Source: an uncultured Catenibacillus sp. (GTDB lineage: Bacteria > Bacillota > Clostridia > Lachnospirales > Lachnospiraceae). Taken from it: DNA of 59,106 bases. This document shows positions 26,260 through 35,227 of the stretch, in pieces (positions within the stretch are counted from its first letter, which is position 1; each line of letters begins with the position of its first letter). The position numbers and the translations under genes are program-made. The DNA lies in assembly GCA_934339005.1 (NCBI GenBank), contig CAKRHR010000014.1:1-59106 (forward strand). The letters run 5' to 3'. A model generated the notes under the pieces. It was not told the DNA's origin, made no database searches, and worked only from the letters and a program-made list of their open reading frames with translations.

Positions 26260-26745
26260 TCATTTTGAATCACAGTTTCTTACATAATGCCCGGATTTTC
26301 CCCCATCTTTTTCAAGCAGGTAAACATCTGTGATAGACATGCCACGGTCAATAGCCTTGCACATATCATAAATCGTCAGTGCAGCGGCAGTGGCTGCGTT
26401 TAACGCCTCCATCTCAATGCCTGTCTTTCCGGTTGTCTTTACTGACGCAACAATGCGGATAGAAGATGAGTCCTGCTGCAATTCAAATTCAATATCCGCA
26501 CCGGTAATCATCAGTGGATGACACATCGGAATGACATCCGGTGTATGTTTTGCTGCCATAATTCCGGCAACCTGGGCAACAGCAAGCACATCGCCCTTGG
26601 CAATCTGTTTATTTGTGATTTTTTCAAATGTTTCAGGCAGCATATGAATGGTGGCTGTGGCAACCCCGATACGATGCGTATCCGCCTTTGCAGACACATC
26701 CACCATTTTTGCACGCCCCTGAGCATTAATATGTGTTAATTCCAT
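26260..26745 (-). CDS. moaC: cyclic pyranopterin monophosphate synthase
   Basis: A 161-residue enzyme of molybdenum cofactor synthesis that converts the MoaA product into cyclic pyranopterin monophosphate. Family motifs are clear: MVDVSAK near the start, MCHPLMITG with the conserved His77, and the active-site block KTGIEMEALNAAT followed by LTIYDMCKAID. No other molybdenum cofactor gene lies in the window. It reads towards dus and follows the ligase gene on the same strand after 44 bases. GGAAG lies before the ATG. Confidence 0.95.
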   Translation of the reverse strand: MELTHINAQGRAKMVDVSAKADTHRIGVATATIHMLPETFEKITNKQIAKGDVLAVAQVAGIMAAKHTPDVIPMCHPLMITGADIEFELQQDSSSIRIVASVKTTGKTGIEMEALNAATAAALTIYDMCKAIDRGMSITDVYLLEKDGGKSGHYVRNCDSK

Positions 26746-26789
26746 AAAAATCTTCCTTTTACATTATAAAATATCATCCGGATAGAATA

Positions 26790-28568
26790 TCATCCGGCTT
26801 TTTCAGCTTCTTCACGTTCAAGCACTGTATAAGCAACCTTGCCGACAAGTGTATGCGGCAATTCTTTTCTAAATTCCATATCCTTTGGAATTGCATATTT
26901 TGCCATGTTCTGGCGGCAATGTTCAAGAATTGAAGCCTTTAATTCTTCACTTGGTTCAACACCCGGACGAGGCACAACAAAGGCTTTGACGCGCTGCATT
27001 CTATAATCATCTTTTACACCGATAACTGTTGAAATCAGCACATCCGGATGAGAATCAATAATATTTTCCACCTGTGACGGATAAACATTATAACCACTTG
27101 TAATAATCATACGTTTCAAACGCTGTTTAAAGTATATAAAGCCTTCTTCATCCATGATACCCAAATCGCCTGTATGCAGCCATGTACGTCCATCTTCATG
27201 TTCCTGAAGCGTCTGTGCATTTTCCTTTGGATTATCCATATAGCCCTGCATCACAGAAGGCCCGGAAATACAAATCTCGCCAATTGTACCGTATGCAGCC
27301 TCATCATGTGTATAAGGCGTCACAATCTTATAATATGTATCAGGGAACGGAATACCAATACTGCCTTCCTTAAAGAAGTAGCGTGGTGTCAGACAGCTTG
27401 CAGTAACACATTCTGTCGTTCCATATCCTTCACGAATCTGTTCTTTGGATCCGTGTGCTTTTAAGAATGCATCCACTTTATTTTTGAGTTCAATACTCAA
27501 ACTGTCACCGCCTGAGAAAATACCTTCAAGCTGGCTCATATCAAGATTCTGCGCATCCTCCATACGAAGCAGTGCTTCAAACAATGTCGGCACACCAGCA
27601 ATATAATTAGGTTTATACTGTCCTAATAACTTGCAATAACTTTTGGCATCAAACTGTGGAATCAAAATCGCAGTAGCACCCCAGTATAATATGGTATGAA
27701 TACATACACCAAGACCAAAACCATGGAAAATCGGCATGATTGAAAGCATCAGATGCCCAGGCTGCAGGCAGTTGCCAGACGTTCCTGTCTGTAATGCCAG
27801 CGCATTAAAGTTTAAGTTAGAAAGTAAAATTCCCTTTGTCGTACCTGTTGTTCCACCGGAGTATAAAATCGCAGCGGTATCGTAGCTGTCACCCTTATGT
27901 ATATAATTGCCAACAAAACGTCTGCCTGCGCAGATAAATTCTTTCCATGTGATTACAGGAGCATCCTTTGGCAGCTTATCCACACCTTTTCTAGTCAATG
28001 GAAAAAGCATCTTTTTAATACCGCGAAGGCCATCAGTAATATCACAGATAAGCAGACGGTCAATATTTAATCTGTCCATAATATGTGCAAATTTAGGATA
28101 AAACTGAAGCAGTGTCAGGCATAACACACTCTTGGAATTATTAATATATCCAACGATTTCTTCCTCACCGGATAATGGGTGAATCATATTTGCAACTGCA
28201 CCAATACGGTTAATAGCATAAAATAAAATAATTGCCTGCGGTGTATTAGGCATACAAATTGTAACACGGTCACCCACATTGACACCATAAGACTTTAACG
28301 CTTTGGCAGCCTCATGAATCTGCGCCACAAAATCTTTATAAGATACTTTATTACCATAAAAATTATAAGCAATGATATTAGGCAGGGCAAGGGCAGTTGC
28401 CTCAATGGCATCCACCATTGAACCATCAAAATACTGTAATGTCACAGGTATATCACCTGCTGTTTTAAACCATGGTGTCTTTACCCCTTCCGGAACATCA
28501 AATGTTAATGAACGTTCCTGATATTTCACATTTGGTGCCGTCTTTAACACCTGATTATCTGTAGTCAT
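26790..28568 (-). CDS. acyl-CoA synthetase / AMP-dependent ligase
   Basis: A 592-residue ANL-superfamily enzyme that activates a carboxylic acid as acyl-adenylate and probably transfers it to CoA. The P-loop YSGGTTGTTKG, the motif EGYGTTECVT, WLHTGDLG, the hinge segment KRMIITSGYNVYP and the C-terminal catalytic Lys in LVGKVAYT are all present. It has no signal peptide. The ATG at 28568 is preferred because GGAGGAAAG lies before it; it then overlaps the upstream acyltransferase-like gene by 14 bases, so the pair is probably translationally coupled. The natural acid is unknown. Confidence 0.88.
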   Translation of the reverse strand: MTTDNQVLKTAPNVKYQERSLTFDVPEGVKTPWFKTAGDIPVTLQYFDGSMVDAIEATALALPNIIAYNFYGNKVSYKDFVAQIHEAAKALKSYGVNVGDRVTICMPNTPQAIILFYAINRIGAVANMIHPLSGEEEIVGYINNSKSVLCLTLLQFYPKFAHIMDRLNIDRLLICDITDGLRGIKKMLFPLTRKGVDKLPKDAPVITWKEFICAGRRFVGNYIHKGDSYDTAAILYSGGTTGTTKGILLSNLNFNALALQTGTSGNCLQPGHLMLSIMPIFHGFGLGVCIHTILYWGATAILIPQFDAKSYCKLLGQYKPNYIAGVPTLFEALLRMEDAQNLDMSQLEGIFSGGDSLSIELKNKVDAFLKAHGSKEQIREGYGTTECVTASCLTPRYFFKEGSIGIPFPDTYYKIVTPYTHDEAAYGTIGEICISGPSVMQGYMDNPKENAQTLQEHEDGRTWLHTGDLGIMDEEGFIYFKQRLKRMIITSGYNVYPSQVENIIDSHPDVLISTVIGVKDDYRMQRVKAFVVPRPGVEPSEELKASILEHCRQNMAKYAIPKDMEFRKELPHTLVGKVAYTVLEREEAEKAG

Positions 28569-29448
28569 AGTTACTTTCCTCCTCAAGCGGCTGATCTAAT
28601 AATTCCGGATGTGCACATATATAATTCACTAATTTTAAGGATTTTGCAAAATAAAATCCGTCTGCAATTCGTTCATCCAGTGTGGCACCGATATCCACAA
28701 AATCACGTACCTCAATTGAACCATCCGGCATCACTGCAGGTGCTTTATGAATTGTACCAATTGTAATCATAATTGAATTTGTACCGTAATTATTTAAGTG
28801 ATGATATACAGCAGGTGCTTTAATACTGCCAAGATTGGATAACAGTATCGTTGTATAATTTGTATCACCATGTGTCAGAACAGATGGTACCTTACCCCAG
28901 AAATCCAACCATCGGATAAAGCGAATAGCAAACATTAATACAAGTCTTGGCAATTTTGCAAATTTATCCAAAATATCATCAATGCCGACAGCATGGGTCT
29001 GCGCACGCATCTCATGTACTTCACCAACAATATATTTACTGATATCATCAAGTTTATCAGCAGCCTTTGCCTTATACGTCATTAAAGATTCCTCACTGTG
29101 GTCGGTGAAGCGGCGTTTGGCAATAAAACTGATTGTTATTTCGTCACGCTCATAAATACGTGCCCCCTGAATAAAACGATTCAGTTTCGGACGCTCATTG
29201 ACCGCACGCGCAAGCATTGCCACAAAACAGTGGAAGAGTGTGGTCTTATACGGTGCATCTGGTCCATTCTTAGCCTCCATATATTTAAGTAATTCTGTAA
29301 TATCAATATCCTCATGCAAATAAACTTCACTGTCTGTTCTTTTCGGAAACAGACATGTCAGCACAACATTTAAGCCCGGTGCATCCTTGACACGATGTCC
29401 ATCCTTTCTGTCACCGAATTTGCGAGGTCGTTTTTCAAAAAATGACAT
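28555..29448 (-). CDS. 2-oxoacid dehydrogenase E2 / CAT-like acyltransferase with altered catalytic motif
   Basis: A 297-residue protein resembling the catalytic domain of E2 acyltransferases and chloramphenicol acetyltransferase, without lipoyl or subunit-binding domains. ELLKYMEAKNG and TLFHCFVAMLARAVNERPKLNRFI match the N-terminal part. The active-site motif, normally DHRxxDG, reads LDERIADGF, with Glu in place of the catalytic His. Either the reaction is different or the protein is structural. It overlaps the acyl-CoA ligase gene by 14 bases, so it may use or present the ligase product. Confidence 0.7.
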   Translation of the reverse strand: MSFFEKRPRKFGDRKDGHRVKDAPGLNVVLTCLFPKRTDSEVYLHEDIDITELLKYMEAKNGPDAPYKTTLFHCFVAMLARAVNERPKLNRFIQGARIYERDEITISFIAKRRFTDHSEESLMTYKAKAADKLDDISKYIVGEVHEMRAQTHAVGIDDILDKFAKLPRLVLMFAIRFIRWLDFWGKVPSVLTHGDTNYTTILLSNLGSIKAPAVYHHLNNYGTNSIMITIGTIHKAPAVMPDGSIEVRDFVDIGATLDERIADGFYFAKSLKLVNYICAHPELLDQPLEEESNYDYR

Positions 29449-29648
29449 GTCTAAAAGTTACTCCTTTATCTGTAAGTTTATATAAATTTTATAATTTTAA
29501 TCTTATTTTTATATATTATCATACATTCTGGTTTTTTTCAAAGCTTTATATTTATAAATGTATAAATATGCATACTATTTACTAAAGGTTTCTATTTTTT
29601 AAATTAAGAACAAGATTTTTAATCTATAAACCTCCCCGAATGGTTTTG

Positions 29649-29657
29649 TGATATAAT
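29649..29657 (+). promoter_or_regulatory. extended -10 promoter of the alpha/beta hydrolase gene
   Basis: TGATATAAT is an extended -10 element about 63 bases before the start codon; no good -35 box is seen. The divergent spacer (29449-29719) is otherwise AT-rich and shows no gene. Confidence 0.4.
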
Positions 29658-29719
29658 ATGAATACCTAATGCAAAAGCTACCTATTTAGTAATTTCATAT
29701 ATTCAAGGAGGCATTTTCG

Positions 29720-30664
29720 ATGTTTTCTTTAAAACCCGATAAAAATATTCATGTTGAAAAAATCAAAATCATAACTAAACAGCGAAATATTCCGGCGCTT
29801 ATTCTACGTCCAAAGTACACGCGGCAAAGCGACTCGGCACAACATGGCACAAATACTGCACAGCATGACACCAGAAGCATACAGTATGACGCCGGTATCG
29901 CACAGTATGATGCCAGTACCATACAGCATAATACCGGTACAGCACCTGCATGTGTCCTGTGGATTCATGGTGGCGGATATATTACCGGAATGAAAGAAAT
30001 GATTCATATGTCCAGAGCCGTAGACCTAGTAAAAAAATGTGGAGTCACTGTCGTATCGGTCGGCTATCGTCTGGCATTTAGGGCACCTTATCCTGCGGCC
30101 ATCAAGGATTGCTACGCCGCACTTTTATATATTAAAAGACATGCATCCGAACTCCATATTAACCCACATCAGATTATGGTTGGCGGTGAGAGCGCCGGTG
30201 GTGGATTGTGTGCTGCGTTATGTATGCTTGCAAGAGATAAAGGCACAGTTGGTATTGCTTATCAGATGCCTTTGTATCCGATGATGGATAATTTTGATAC
30301 AGAATCCTCGCGCAACAACCACGGACGCATATGGAATACACGAAAAAATCACTTTGGATGGTATATGTATCTTCGAAAAAATGCCAAAAAGAATGTTTCA
30401 CCTTATGCCGCACCTGCCAGACAGACGGATTATACCAATTTGCCACCGGCTTATACATTTGTCGGCAACAAAGAACCATTTTACTGTGAAACTTTAACTT
30501 ATATCGAAAATTTGAAAAAGTGCGGGGTAGAAGCACATGTAGATATATATGATACAGATATGCATGCCTTTGACATAATACAGCCTGACACAACACTAGC
30601 AAAACAGGCTGTAGAAAAATTTAATGAGCACTTTGAATATGCGCTGAAACATTATTTTGCTTAA
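29720..30664 (+). CDS. alpha/beta hydrolase (hormone-sensitive lipase-like) with heptapeptide repeats
   Basis: A 314-residue esterase/lipase-type hydrolase, probably cytoplasmic. The oxyanion motif WIHGGGYITG is at about residue 81, the nucleophile elbow GGESAGGG near 155, and the Asp/His pair in DTDMHAFD near 278-281, so the catalytic triad is complete. Between residues 40 and 74, just before the hydrolase core, lie five degenerate heptapeptide repeats such as AQHDTRS and IQYDAGI. These look like an insertion by repeat expansion. The natural ester is unknown. CAAGGAGG precedes the ATG. Confidence 0.82.
   Translation: MFSLKPDKNIHVEKIKIITKQRNIPALILRPKYTRQSDSAQHGTNTAQHDTRSIQYDAGIAQYDASTIQHNTGTAPACVLWIHGGGYITGMKEMIHMSRAVDLVKKCGVTVVSVGYRLAFRAPYPAAIKDCYAALLYIKRHASELHINPHQIMVGGESAGGGLCAALCMLARDKGTVGIAYQMPLYPMMDNFDTESSRNNHGRIWNTRKNHFGWYMYLRKNAKKNVSPYAAPARQTDYTNLPPAYTFVGNKEPFYCETLTYIENLKKCGVEAHVDIYDTDMHAFDIIQPDTTLAKQAVEKFNEHFEYALKHYFA
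29837..29941 (+). repeat. five in-frame 21-bp tandem repeats inside the hydrolase gene
   Basis: Five units of 21 bases follow each other without a gap, each starting GCACA, GCACAG or ATACAG and encoding seven residues of the form (A/I)QxxxxT or similar. Every unit keeps the frame, so copy number change would alter only protein length. Confidence 0.85.
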
Positions 30665-30788
30665 ATTATTCCTTGATATTACATTTATTATTTATCGTTG
30701 GTTTGTTAATCCGTTGGTTATATGTCACTTTATATTAACAGGCTTAAAATCAACATCTTTATCCCACAATCAGAAATCGTATTTTTCT

Positions 30789-30816
30789 TTGTTGATTCTG
30801 ATGATTACCATATAAT
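30789..30816 (+). promoter_or_regulatory. promoter of the small unknown gene
   Basis: TTGTTG and TATAAT are 16 bases apart, about 37 bases before the start codon at 30853. Confidence 0.5.
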
Positions 30817-30852
30817 CTAACATTGAGCAATTATTTTATGGGAGGTATTTAT

Positions 30853-31035
30853 ATGTGGACAATTATACATATTTTTGACGGCGATTACGGCTGTGAGGAA
30901 CATCAGGTTGCACCTGGTGATTTTGTCGTATCCGTCACTTTACAAAATGAAAATTGTGAGAAAAAACGTGTAACAGTCACTGATGCGTGGCTGCGAAAAA
31001 ACAATCTGGATATCGGATCTGTATGGCCAGTTTAA
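30853..31035 (+). CDS. small protein of unknown function
   Basis: A 60-residue soluble, mixed-charge protein that begins MWTIIHIFDGDYGCEE. The start is placed at 30853 because GGGAGG sits 7 to 8 bases before it; in-frame starts at 30823 and 30838 lack a good site. It has two Cys residues (in DYGCEE and ENCEKK), no signal peptide and no membrane segment. The sequence reads like a small beta-rich domain. I do not recognise the family. It has its own promoter and stands between the hydrolase and the membrane methyltransferase-like gene. Confidence 0.6.
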   Translation: MWTIIHIFDGDYGCEEHQVAPGDFVVSVTLQNENCEKKRVTVTDAWLRKNNLDIGSVWPV

Positions 31036-31120
31036 GCCGTCACTGAAATAATATATGATGTCAGGATAAAAATAACTCTAAAACAATATATTCCGAATTC
31101 CAAAAGGAGGAAAACTTAAT

Positions 31121-31699
31121 ATGGTATTTCAAAGCATTGCCATCTGCCTTTTATTTATATTTTACGCATGCTATTTTATTAAAATGCTCATGCAAAAGAA
31201 AAAAGGCATTCAGACAGACCATATCGGTAAAGGTAAAACCGGCTATGTCAAAATTATCGAAATTGTCATGAAAATCGCATCTATCGCCGTACCTATTACT
31301 GAGCTCATCAGTATTTTATTAAACACCGGCAATCTGCCAGCAGGATTTAGAATTGCCGGCATCATCATCGCAGCTTTTGGCGATGGCTTCTTTGTTGTTG
31401 CAGTACTTACGATGCGTGATAGCTGGAGAGCAGGTGTTTCAGAAAATGAGCGTACCGAGCTTGTCACCGACGGTATCTTTAAAATCAGCCGTAACCCGGC
31501 ATTTCTCGGATTTAACCTTGTATATATCGGTATTTTATGCATGTTTTTTAACCCGGTGCTGCTCATTATTTCTTTATGTGCCATCGTCAGCTTTCATTTG
31601 CAGATTGTCTTTGTCGAGGAAATTTTTCTCGTTAAAGTTTTCGGACAGGATTATATAAATTATAAAAACAGTGTCAGAAGATATTTAGGTAGGAAATAG
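31121..31699 (+). CDS. isoprenylcysteine carboxyl methyltransferase-like membrane protein
   Basis: A 192-residue membrane protein with hydrophobic segments near residues 5-22, 45-62, 75-95 and 130-160. GIFKISRNPAFLGFNLVYIG is the SAM-binding RNP motif of ICMT/phospholipid methyltransferase-like proteins, and the C-terminal EEIFLVKVFGQDYINYKNSVRRYLG is the usual ending of the family. Probably a SAM-dependent methyltransferase at the membrane, substrate unknown. AAAAGGAGG precedes the ATG. It is distinct from the relative at 5342, which lacks this C-terminal ending. Confidence 0.78.
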   Translation: MVFQSIAICLLFIFYACYFIKMLMQKKKGIQTDHIGKGKTGYVKIIEIVMKIASIAVPITELISILLNTGNLPAGFRIAGIIIAAFGDGFFVVAVLTMRDSWRAGVSENERTELVTDGIFKISRNPAFLGFNLVYIGILCMFFNPVLLIISLCAIVSFHLQIVFVEEIFLVKVFGQDYINYKNSVRRYLGRK

Positions 31700-31950
31700 C
31701 TCCGCGATAATTTATTGATTTCAGATTCTGTTACAAAAATTATATTTCATTCAATTTTAAACACAACGAAAAAATTCCAAAAATTTTCTCACAGAAAAAT
31801 TTATTTTTATGTAACGAAACATCTCAAATCATCATTAATATGATGAAAGAACCAAAAAGTTAAAACATTATTCGAGCGATACAACCAAACGTTTAACTTT
31901 TAGTTCTGCCAAAATACATCTGCAATCACGCAGATAGAAAGGAGATAGCC

Positions 31951-32436
31951 ATGCAGTCTATAGAGGAAATTTACCGACAATATGCCTCTGTCGTCTATCG
32001 ATACCTGTTTGCAAAAATCAGAGATGAAAATATCGCCGAAGAAGTGACTCAGGAAACTTTTTATCAGGCTATTCGCTGCAGCGATAAATTTGATTATTCC
32101 TGCAAGGTATCCACCTGGCTGTGTGCGATTGCCAAAAATCAATTAGCCGTCTATCTCCGAAAAAACCATATAAATGATAATTTGGAGGATGTCACTCAAA
32201 GTCAGGCTTCAGCAGAAGATGAATATATGTCCAAGGATGGACAAATGTTTCTGCTTAAACAGCTTCACTCTGTGCCCGAGCCTTATAAAGAAGTAATGTA
32301 CTTAAGAGTCTTTGGCGGATTATCATTTAAGGAAATCGGAGAAATCATGGAAAAATCAGAGAACTGGGCAAGAGTAACATTTTACAGAGGCAAAGCAAAA
32401 TTGCACGACAAAACTGCTGAAAGGGGAAATGACTGA
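31951..32436 (+). CDS. ECF-type RNA polymerase sigma factor
   Basis: A 161-residue group 4 sigma factor. Region 2 covers about residues 8-70 (AEEVTQETFYQAI is the -10 recognition part), and region 4 covers about 105-155 with LRVFGGLSFKEIGEIMEKSENWARVTFYRGKAKL. It directs polymerase to its own promoters when released from the anti-sigma factor. The stop codon overlaps the start of the anti-sigma gene by one base. AAAGGAG precedes the ATG, just after a small ATCTGC/GCAGAT hairpin. No confident self-regulated promoter was recognised upstream. Confidence 0.92.
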   Translation: MQSIEEIYRQYASVVYRYLFAKIRDENIAEEVTQETFYQAIRCSDKFDYSCKVSTWLCAIAKNQLAVYLRKNHINDNLEDVTQSQASAEDEYMSKDGQMFLLKQLHSVPEPYKEVMYLRVFGGLSFKEIGEIMEKSENWARVTFYRGKAKLHDKTAERGND

Positions 32437-33869
32437 TGTGTGAAAATGAAAACGAAAAAAAGAAAACAGCTTCTATCGACCTTCCTTGCGCTGTTGTTGA
32501 AGATATCCTGCCATTATATGTTGATGAACTGACAAATCCGGTGACAAACACACTCGTTAAAAATCATTTAAATAGCTGTGTGCGCTGTCATCAAAAATGG
32601 ATGGCACTCAAATCGCCCGTACAGGACACTCAGCATATGCAAAATTCATCCGACACGAAAGAAATTGATTTTTTAAAAAAGACAAAAAAGCACAATCGTA
32701 AACTTATTCTGTCTGTGAGTACAATTATTTTTATTGTTGCCTGCCTGTTTGTTGTTGCGAAATATTTTGTTATTGGCAATAATATCAACGCAGAATATTT
32801 AAATTACAGTCTTAATGTGTCCGGGCAGGAAATGCATATCATCGGACAAAGCACTACTGAATCTGGCATACAGAAGGTGTCATTTACGGAATCGGAGGGC
32901 ATCGTTGAAATCAACATCCGAAGCGTTGAAAAAAGTTTATTTTATAAGAGCACCTTTAACGAAACATTTAATGCCTCGCAGGATATCCGGCAAATCAAAA
33001 TCGGCGATCAGATTATCTGGGCCAACGGTGAAAAGATTTCACCACTCACCGCCATGTTATATCAAAACTACAATCCATATGTTGGTGATATGCCACAAAA
33101 CGGCAAATTAGTATCCATACTTAATATGGGCAAATATACAGGCAATTTTCAAAGCGAACTGCAGACAGATAAAGAACCTTATGGCTGGACAATAAAACTT
33201 GCCAATAATTTTTCATCAGCAAGAAAAGAAGCTTTTGAAAAACGTTTAGGCAGCTACGCCTATATTTTACTTGCCGAAATTGAAAATCTCGGGAAAATTA
33301 CTTACGAATATACATTAAATGATGAGCCACAGGAACTGACAATTACTGCCGAAGATGCCAGCACTTACGCAGGAGCAGATATTAAAGAAGTGGGCAAAAA
33401 TATCGAAGCATTGGAAAAACTGGTGCGCAAAACCGAACTAAACCAATATGCATTAGATTACAATACAAGTGATGCTGACGCACAAACAGACGCTGAAAGC
33501 TCAGCATCATCTGATACCTCCAATCAGCCGCTGAATATCACCGTCATTAATTTTGCTGAAGATGAAATCTTTAGTATCGGAATCGATCTTGATGTTCCTG
33601 AAACCGGTGATGCCATGGGTCAGGGCATGTCCAACGCAGATAATACAAAACTTGTCACCGGCGAAAACGTGACATATCAGCTTCTTCCGGAAGATTTCTC
33701 AGGCAAAATAACACCGGATACGAAAGCCACGCTTACCATCACTGTAACAGACGCCAACGGTAACACTTACGAAGCCGCCTGTGATGTCCAGATTAACCTC
33801 GAATTTGGCAAAGAATACCGATTTAATTTAATTGGCAATGCGAAAGATGGATATATAATAGAACAGTAA
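32436..33869 (+). CDS. anti-sigma factor, zinc-finger (ZAS) membrane type
   Basis: A 477-residue protein. The N-terminus is a zinc anti-sigma domain with H44, C48 and C51 (HLNSCVRC) in the H-x3-C-x2-C pattern. A single membrane helix lies at about 90-114. The remaining 360 residues face outside and probably sense the stress signal; they include an Asp/Ser/Thr-rich spacer near 348-362 and a beta-rich C-terminal domain. I do not recognise that sensor domain with confidence. One-base overlap with the sigma gene shows the pair is one unit. Confidence 0.85.
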   Translation: MCENENEKKKTASIDLPCAVVEDILPLYVDELTNPVTNTLVKNHLNSCVRCHQKWMALKSPVQDTQHMQNSSDTKEIDFLKKTKKHNRKLILSVSTIIFIVACLFVVAKYFVIGNNINAEYLNYSLNVSGQEMHIIGQSTTESGIQKVSFTESEGIVEINIRSVEKSLFYKSTFNETFNASQDIRQIKIGDQIIWANGEKISPLTAMLYQNYNPYVGDMPQNGKLVSILNMGKYTGNFQSELQTDKEPYGWTIKLANNFSSARKEAFEKRLGSYAYILLAEIENLGKITYEYTLNDEPQELTITAEDASTYAGADIKEVGKNIEALEKLVRKTELNQYALDYNTSDADAQTDAESSASSDTSNQPLNITVINFAEDEIFSIGIDLDVPETGDAMGQGMSNADNTKLVTGENVTYQLLPEDFSGKITPDTKATLTITVTDANGNTYEAACDVQINLEFGKEYRFNLIGNAKDGYIIEQ

Positions 33870-33879
33870 GTAAAACCAG

Positions 33880-33922
33880 AAAACCCCTAGAACACTTATA
33901 ATTGAAGTATTCTAGGGGTTTT
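33880..33922. terminator. bidirectional terminator between anti-sigma gene and tRNA-Glu
   Basis: AAAACCCCTAGAA and TTCTAGGGGTTTT pair, with further pairing inside, and the loop is short. A and T runs on both sides suit termination of the anti-sigma message and of the tRNA on the other strand. Confidence 0.85.
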
Positions 33923-33927
33923 AAAAA

Positions 33928-33999
33928 CAGCCTGTAGGGGAATCGAACCCCTGTTTCCGCCGTGAGAGGGCGGCGTCTTAACCGCTTGACCAACAGGCC
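33928..33999 (-). tRNA. tRNA-Glu (anticodon CUC)
   Basis: Read on the minus strand, GGCCTGT pairs with ACAGGCT as the acceptor stem with one G-U pair, discriminator G. The D-arm has TGGTCAAGCGGTTAAGA. The anticodon stem CCGCC/GGCGG encloses CTCTCAC, giving anticodon CTC for GAG (Glu). The T-arm has CAGGGGTTCGATTCCCCTA. No CCA is encoded. A good promoter lies upstream and a terminator downstream, so it is a single-gene unit. Confidence 0.95.
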
Positions 34000-34019
34000 T
34001 CAATGTCATCGACTTGTAT

Positions 34020-34048
34020 ACTATACATCACTTTCAGAAAAAATGCAA
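34020..34048 (-). promoter_or_regulatory. promoter of tRNA-Glu
   Basis: On the minus strand TTGCAT and TATAGT are exactly 17 bases apart and end about 20 bases before the tRNA 5' end. The rest of the 348-base spacer to 34347 is AT-rich and holds only the divergent promoter at 34276. Confidence 0.75.
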
Positions 34049-34275
34049 GCATAATTTTTATGTTTTTATCAGTATTCCATTTTTTGCATTAATAATCTGC
34101 ACCTATATAATAAAAATTATTATTTAATGCGTTTTTTATAATATGAATTTTGTTATTCAAATATAACCGCACAAACATCGGTTTGCATAAACACTGTATT
34201 TATGTACATTTCTCAGATATGTGATAATGCACAAAAAAGAATTGTATATTTTATATCATATATTCATAATTCACA

Positions 34276-34305
34276 TTGGACAAATTTATTCAGGTCAAGT
34301 ATAAT
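34276..34305 (+). promoter_or_regulatory. promoter of the unknown conserved gene at 34348
   Basis: TTGGAC and TATAAT are 18 bases apart, about 42 bases before the start codon. Both hexamers and the spacing equal those before the flavodoxin-family gene at 24038. Confidence 0.65.
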
Positions 34306-34347
34306 ATGGATATATGATAATTTATATCGAACGGAGGAGTATTTATT

Positions 34348-35211
34348 ATGGCAGATTTTAAATTTGAACCTATGCGAAGCCTCATTTATGTCAATGTTGC
34401 TAAAGAGGATTTCAGACCAAACCTTGAGAGATGGCTGTACAAAACACATATTCCGGACAGTATTTCCCAGTTTGAGCCATATGTAACAAAATATGCATTC
34501 TATCCATCTTATCAGTGTCCACCAGAAGGTGAACGTTTCGGTTATGCTAAGATGCAGTTGACTGAACACCACTGGCTTGTAAGCGACCTTGACCCTCGTC
34601 TTGGTATTAAAGCTATTGCAGAAACATTCCCTATGGATGTTCTTGTATGGCAGGGTAATCTTCCTGAGGCTGCACTTGCAGGCGGCGGTCCTGCTGCACC
34701 TAGCGAAGACGGTGGCGATATAGGTAACGAAGCACGACAGACTGCTGTTGAAGGTGCTAATCCATTTATTTTTGCATTCCTTCCTATGTGGTGGGAAATG
34801 GACATCAAAGGTAAAGGCAGAACAATCGAAGATGGTCCTAACTATCGTTGGAACATGGCAATCGGTTTCCCAGAAGGCGTAGATAAAGCTGAAGGCGAAA
34901 AATGGTTGTTTGAAGAAGTTATTCCTGTATTTGAAAAAGCACCAGAAGTAACACGTATCCTTGCAAGTAAAGTTAAAAAAGACATTAACGGCTGTGTTAT
35001 GGATTATGTTATTGAAATCTGGGTTGGCAATCAGTCCGAATGGTATAAAGTTGCTGTTGAGGATACAAAGAGCATTCCTAAGCCAGCATGGGCTCAGCAG
35101 GATCAGTTCCCATACCTGAAACCATATCACAATATCATTTGTGCATGTGTATCTGATTTCACAATGAGCAACAACTTAAAGAACTATCATGGTTATATGC
35201 CAATGAGATAA
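34348..35211 (+). CDS. conserved protein of unknown function, possibly EthD-like two-lobed fold
   Basis: A 287-residue soluble protein with no signal peptide or membrane segment. The N-terminal half contains RWLYKTHIPDSISQFEPYV and YAKMQLTEHHWL; the C-terminal half has EEVIPVFEKAPEVTRILAS and DYVIEIWVG. This pattern loosely recalls EthD-like dimeric alpha/beta-barrel domains, one in each half, around a Gly/Ala-rich linker near 112-130. That is only an impression. Trp, His and aromatic residues are frequent. Codon choice resembles strongly expressed genes. It stands alone with its own promoter and terminator. I do not know its function. Confidence 0.55.
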   Translation: MADFKFEPMRSLIYVNVAKEDFRPNLERWLYKTHIPDSISQFEPYVTKYAFYPSYQCPPEGERFGYAKMQLTEHHWLVSDLDPRLGIKAIAETFPMDVLVWQGNLPEAALAGGGPAAPSEDGGDIGNEARQTAVEGANPFIFAFLPMWWEMDIKGKGRTIEDGPNYRWNMAIGFPEGVDKAEGEKWLFEEVIPVFEKAPEVTRILASKVKKDINGCVMDYVIEIWVGNQSEWYKVAVEDTKSIPKPAWAQQDQFPYLKPYHNIICACVSDFTMSNNLKNYHGYMPMR

Positions 35212-35227
35212 TCAAATCAAACCATTT

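Noticed and set aside
31051..31083. Possible further copy of the palindromic element
   Set aside because: Only about 20 bases (ATGATGTCAGGATAAAAA) resemble the element at 51363, and no matching inverted end was found.
34264..35130. Long open frame on the minus strand opposite the unknown gene at 34348
   Set aside because: It has no ribosome binding site, reads as Cys/Phe/His-rich text without a family pattern, and mirrors a plus-strand gene with a good promoter and terminator.
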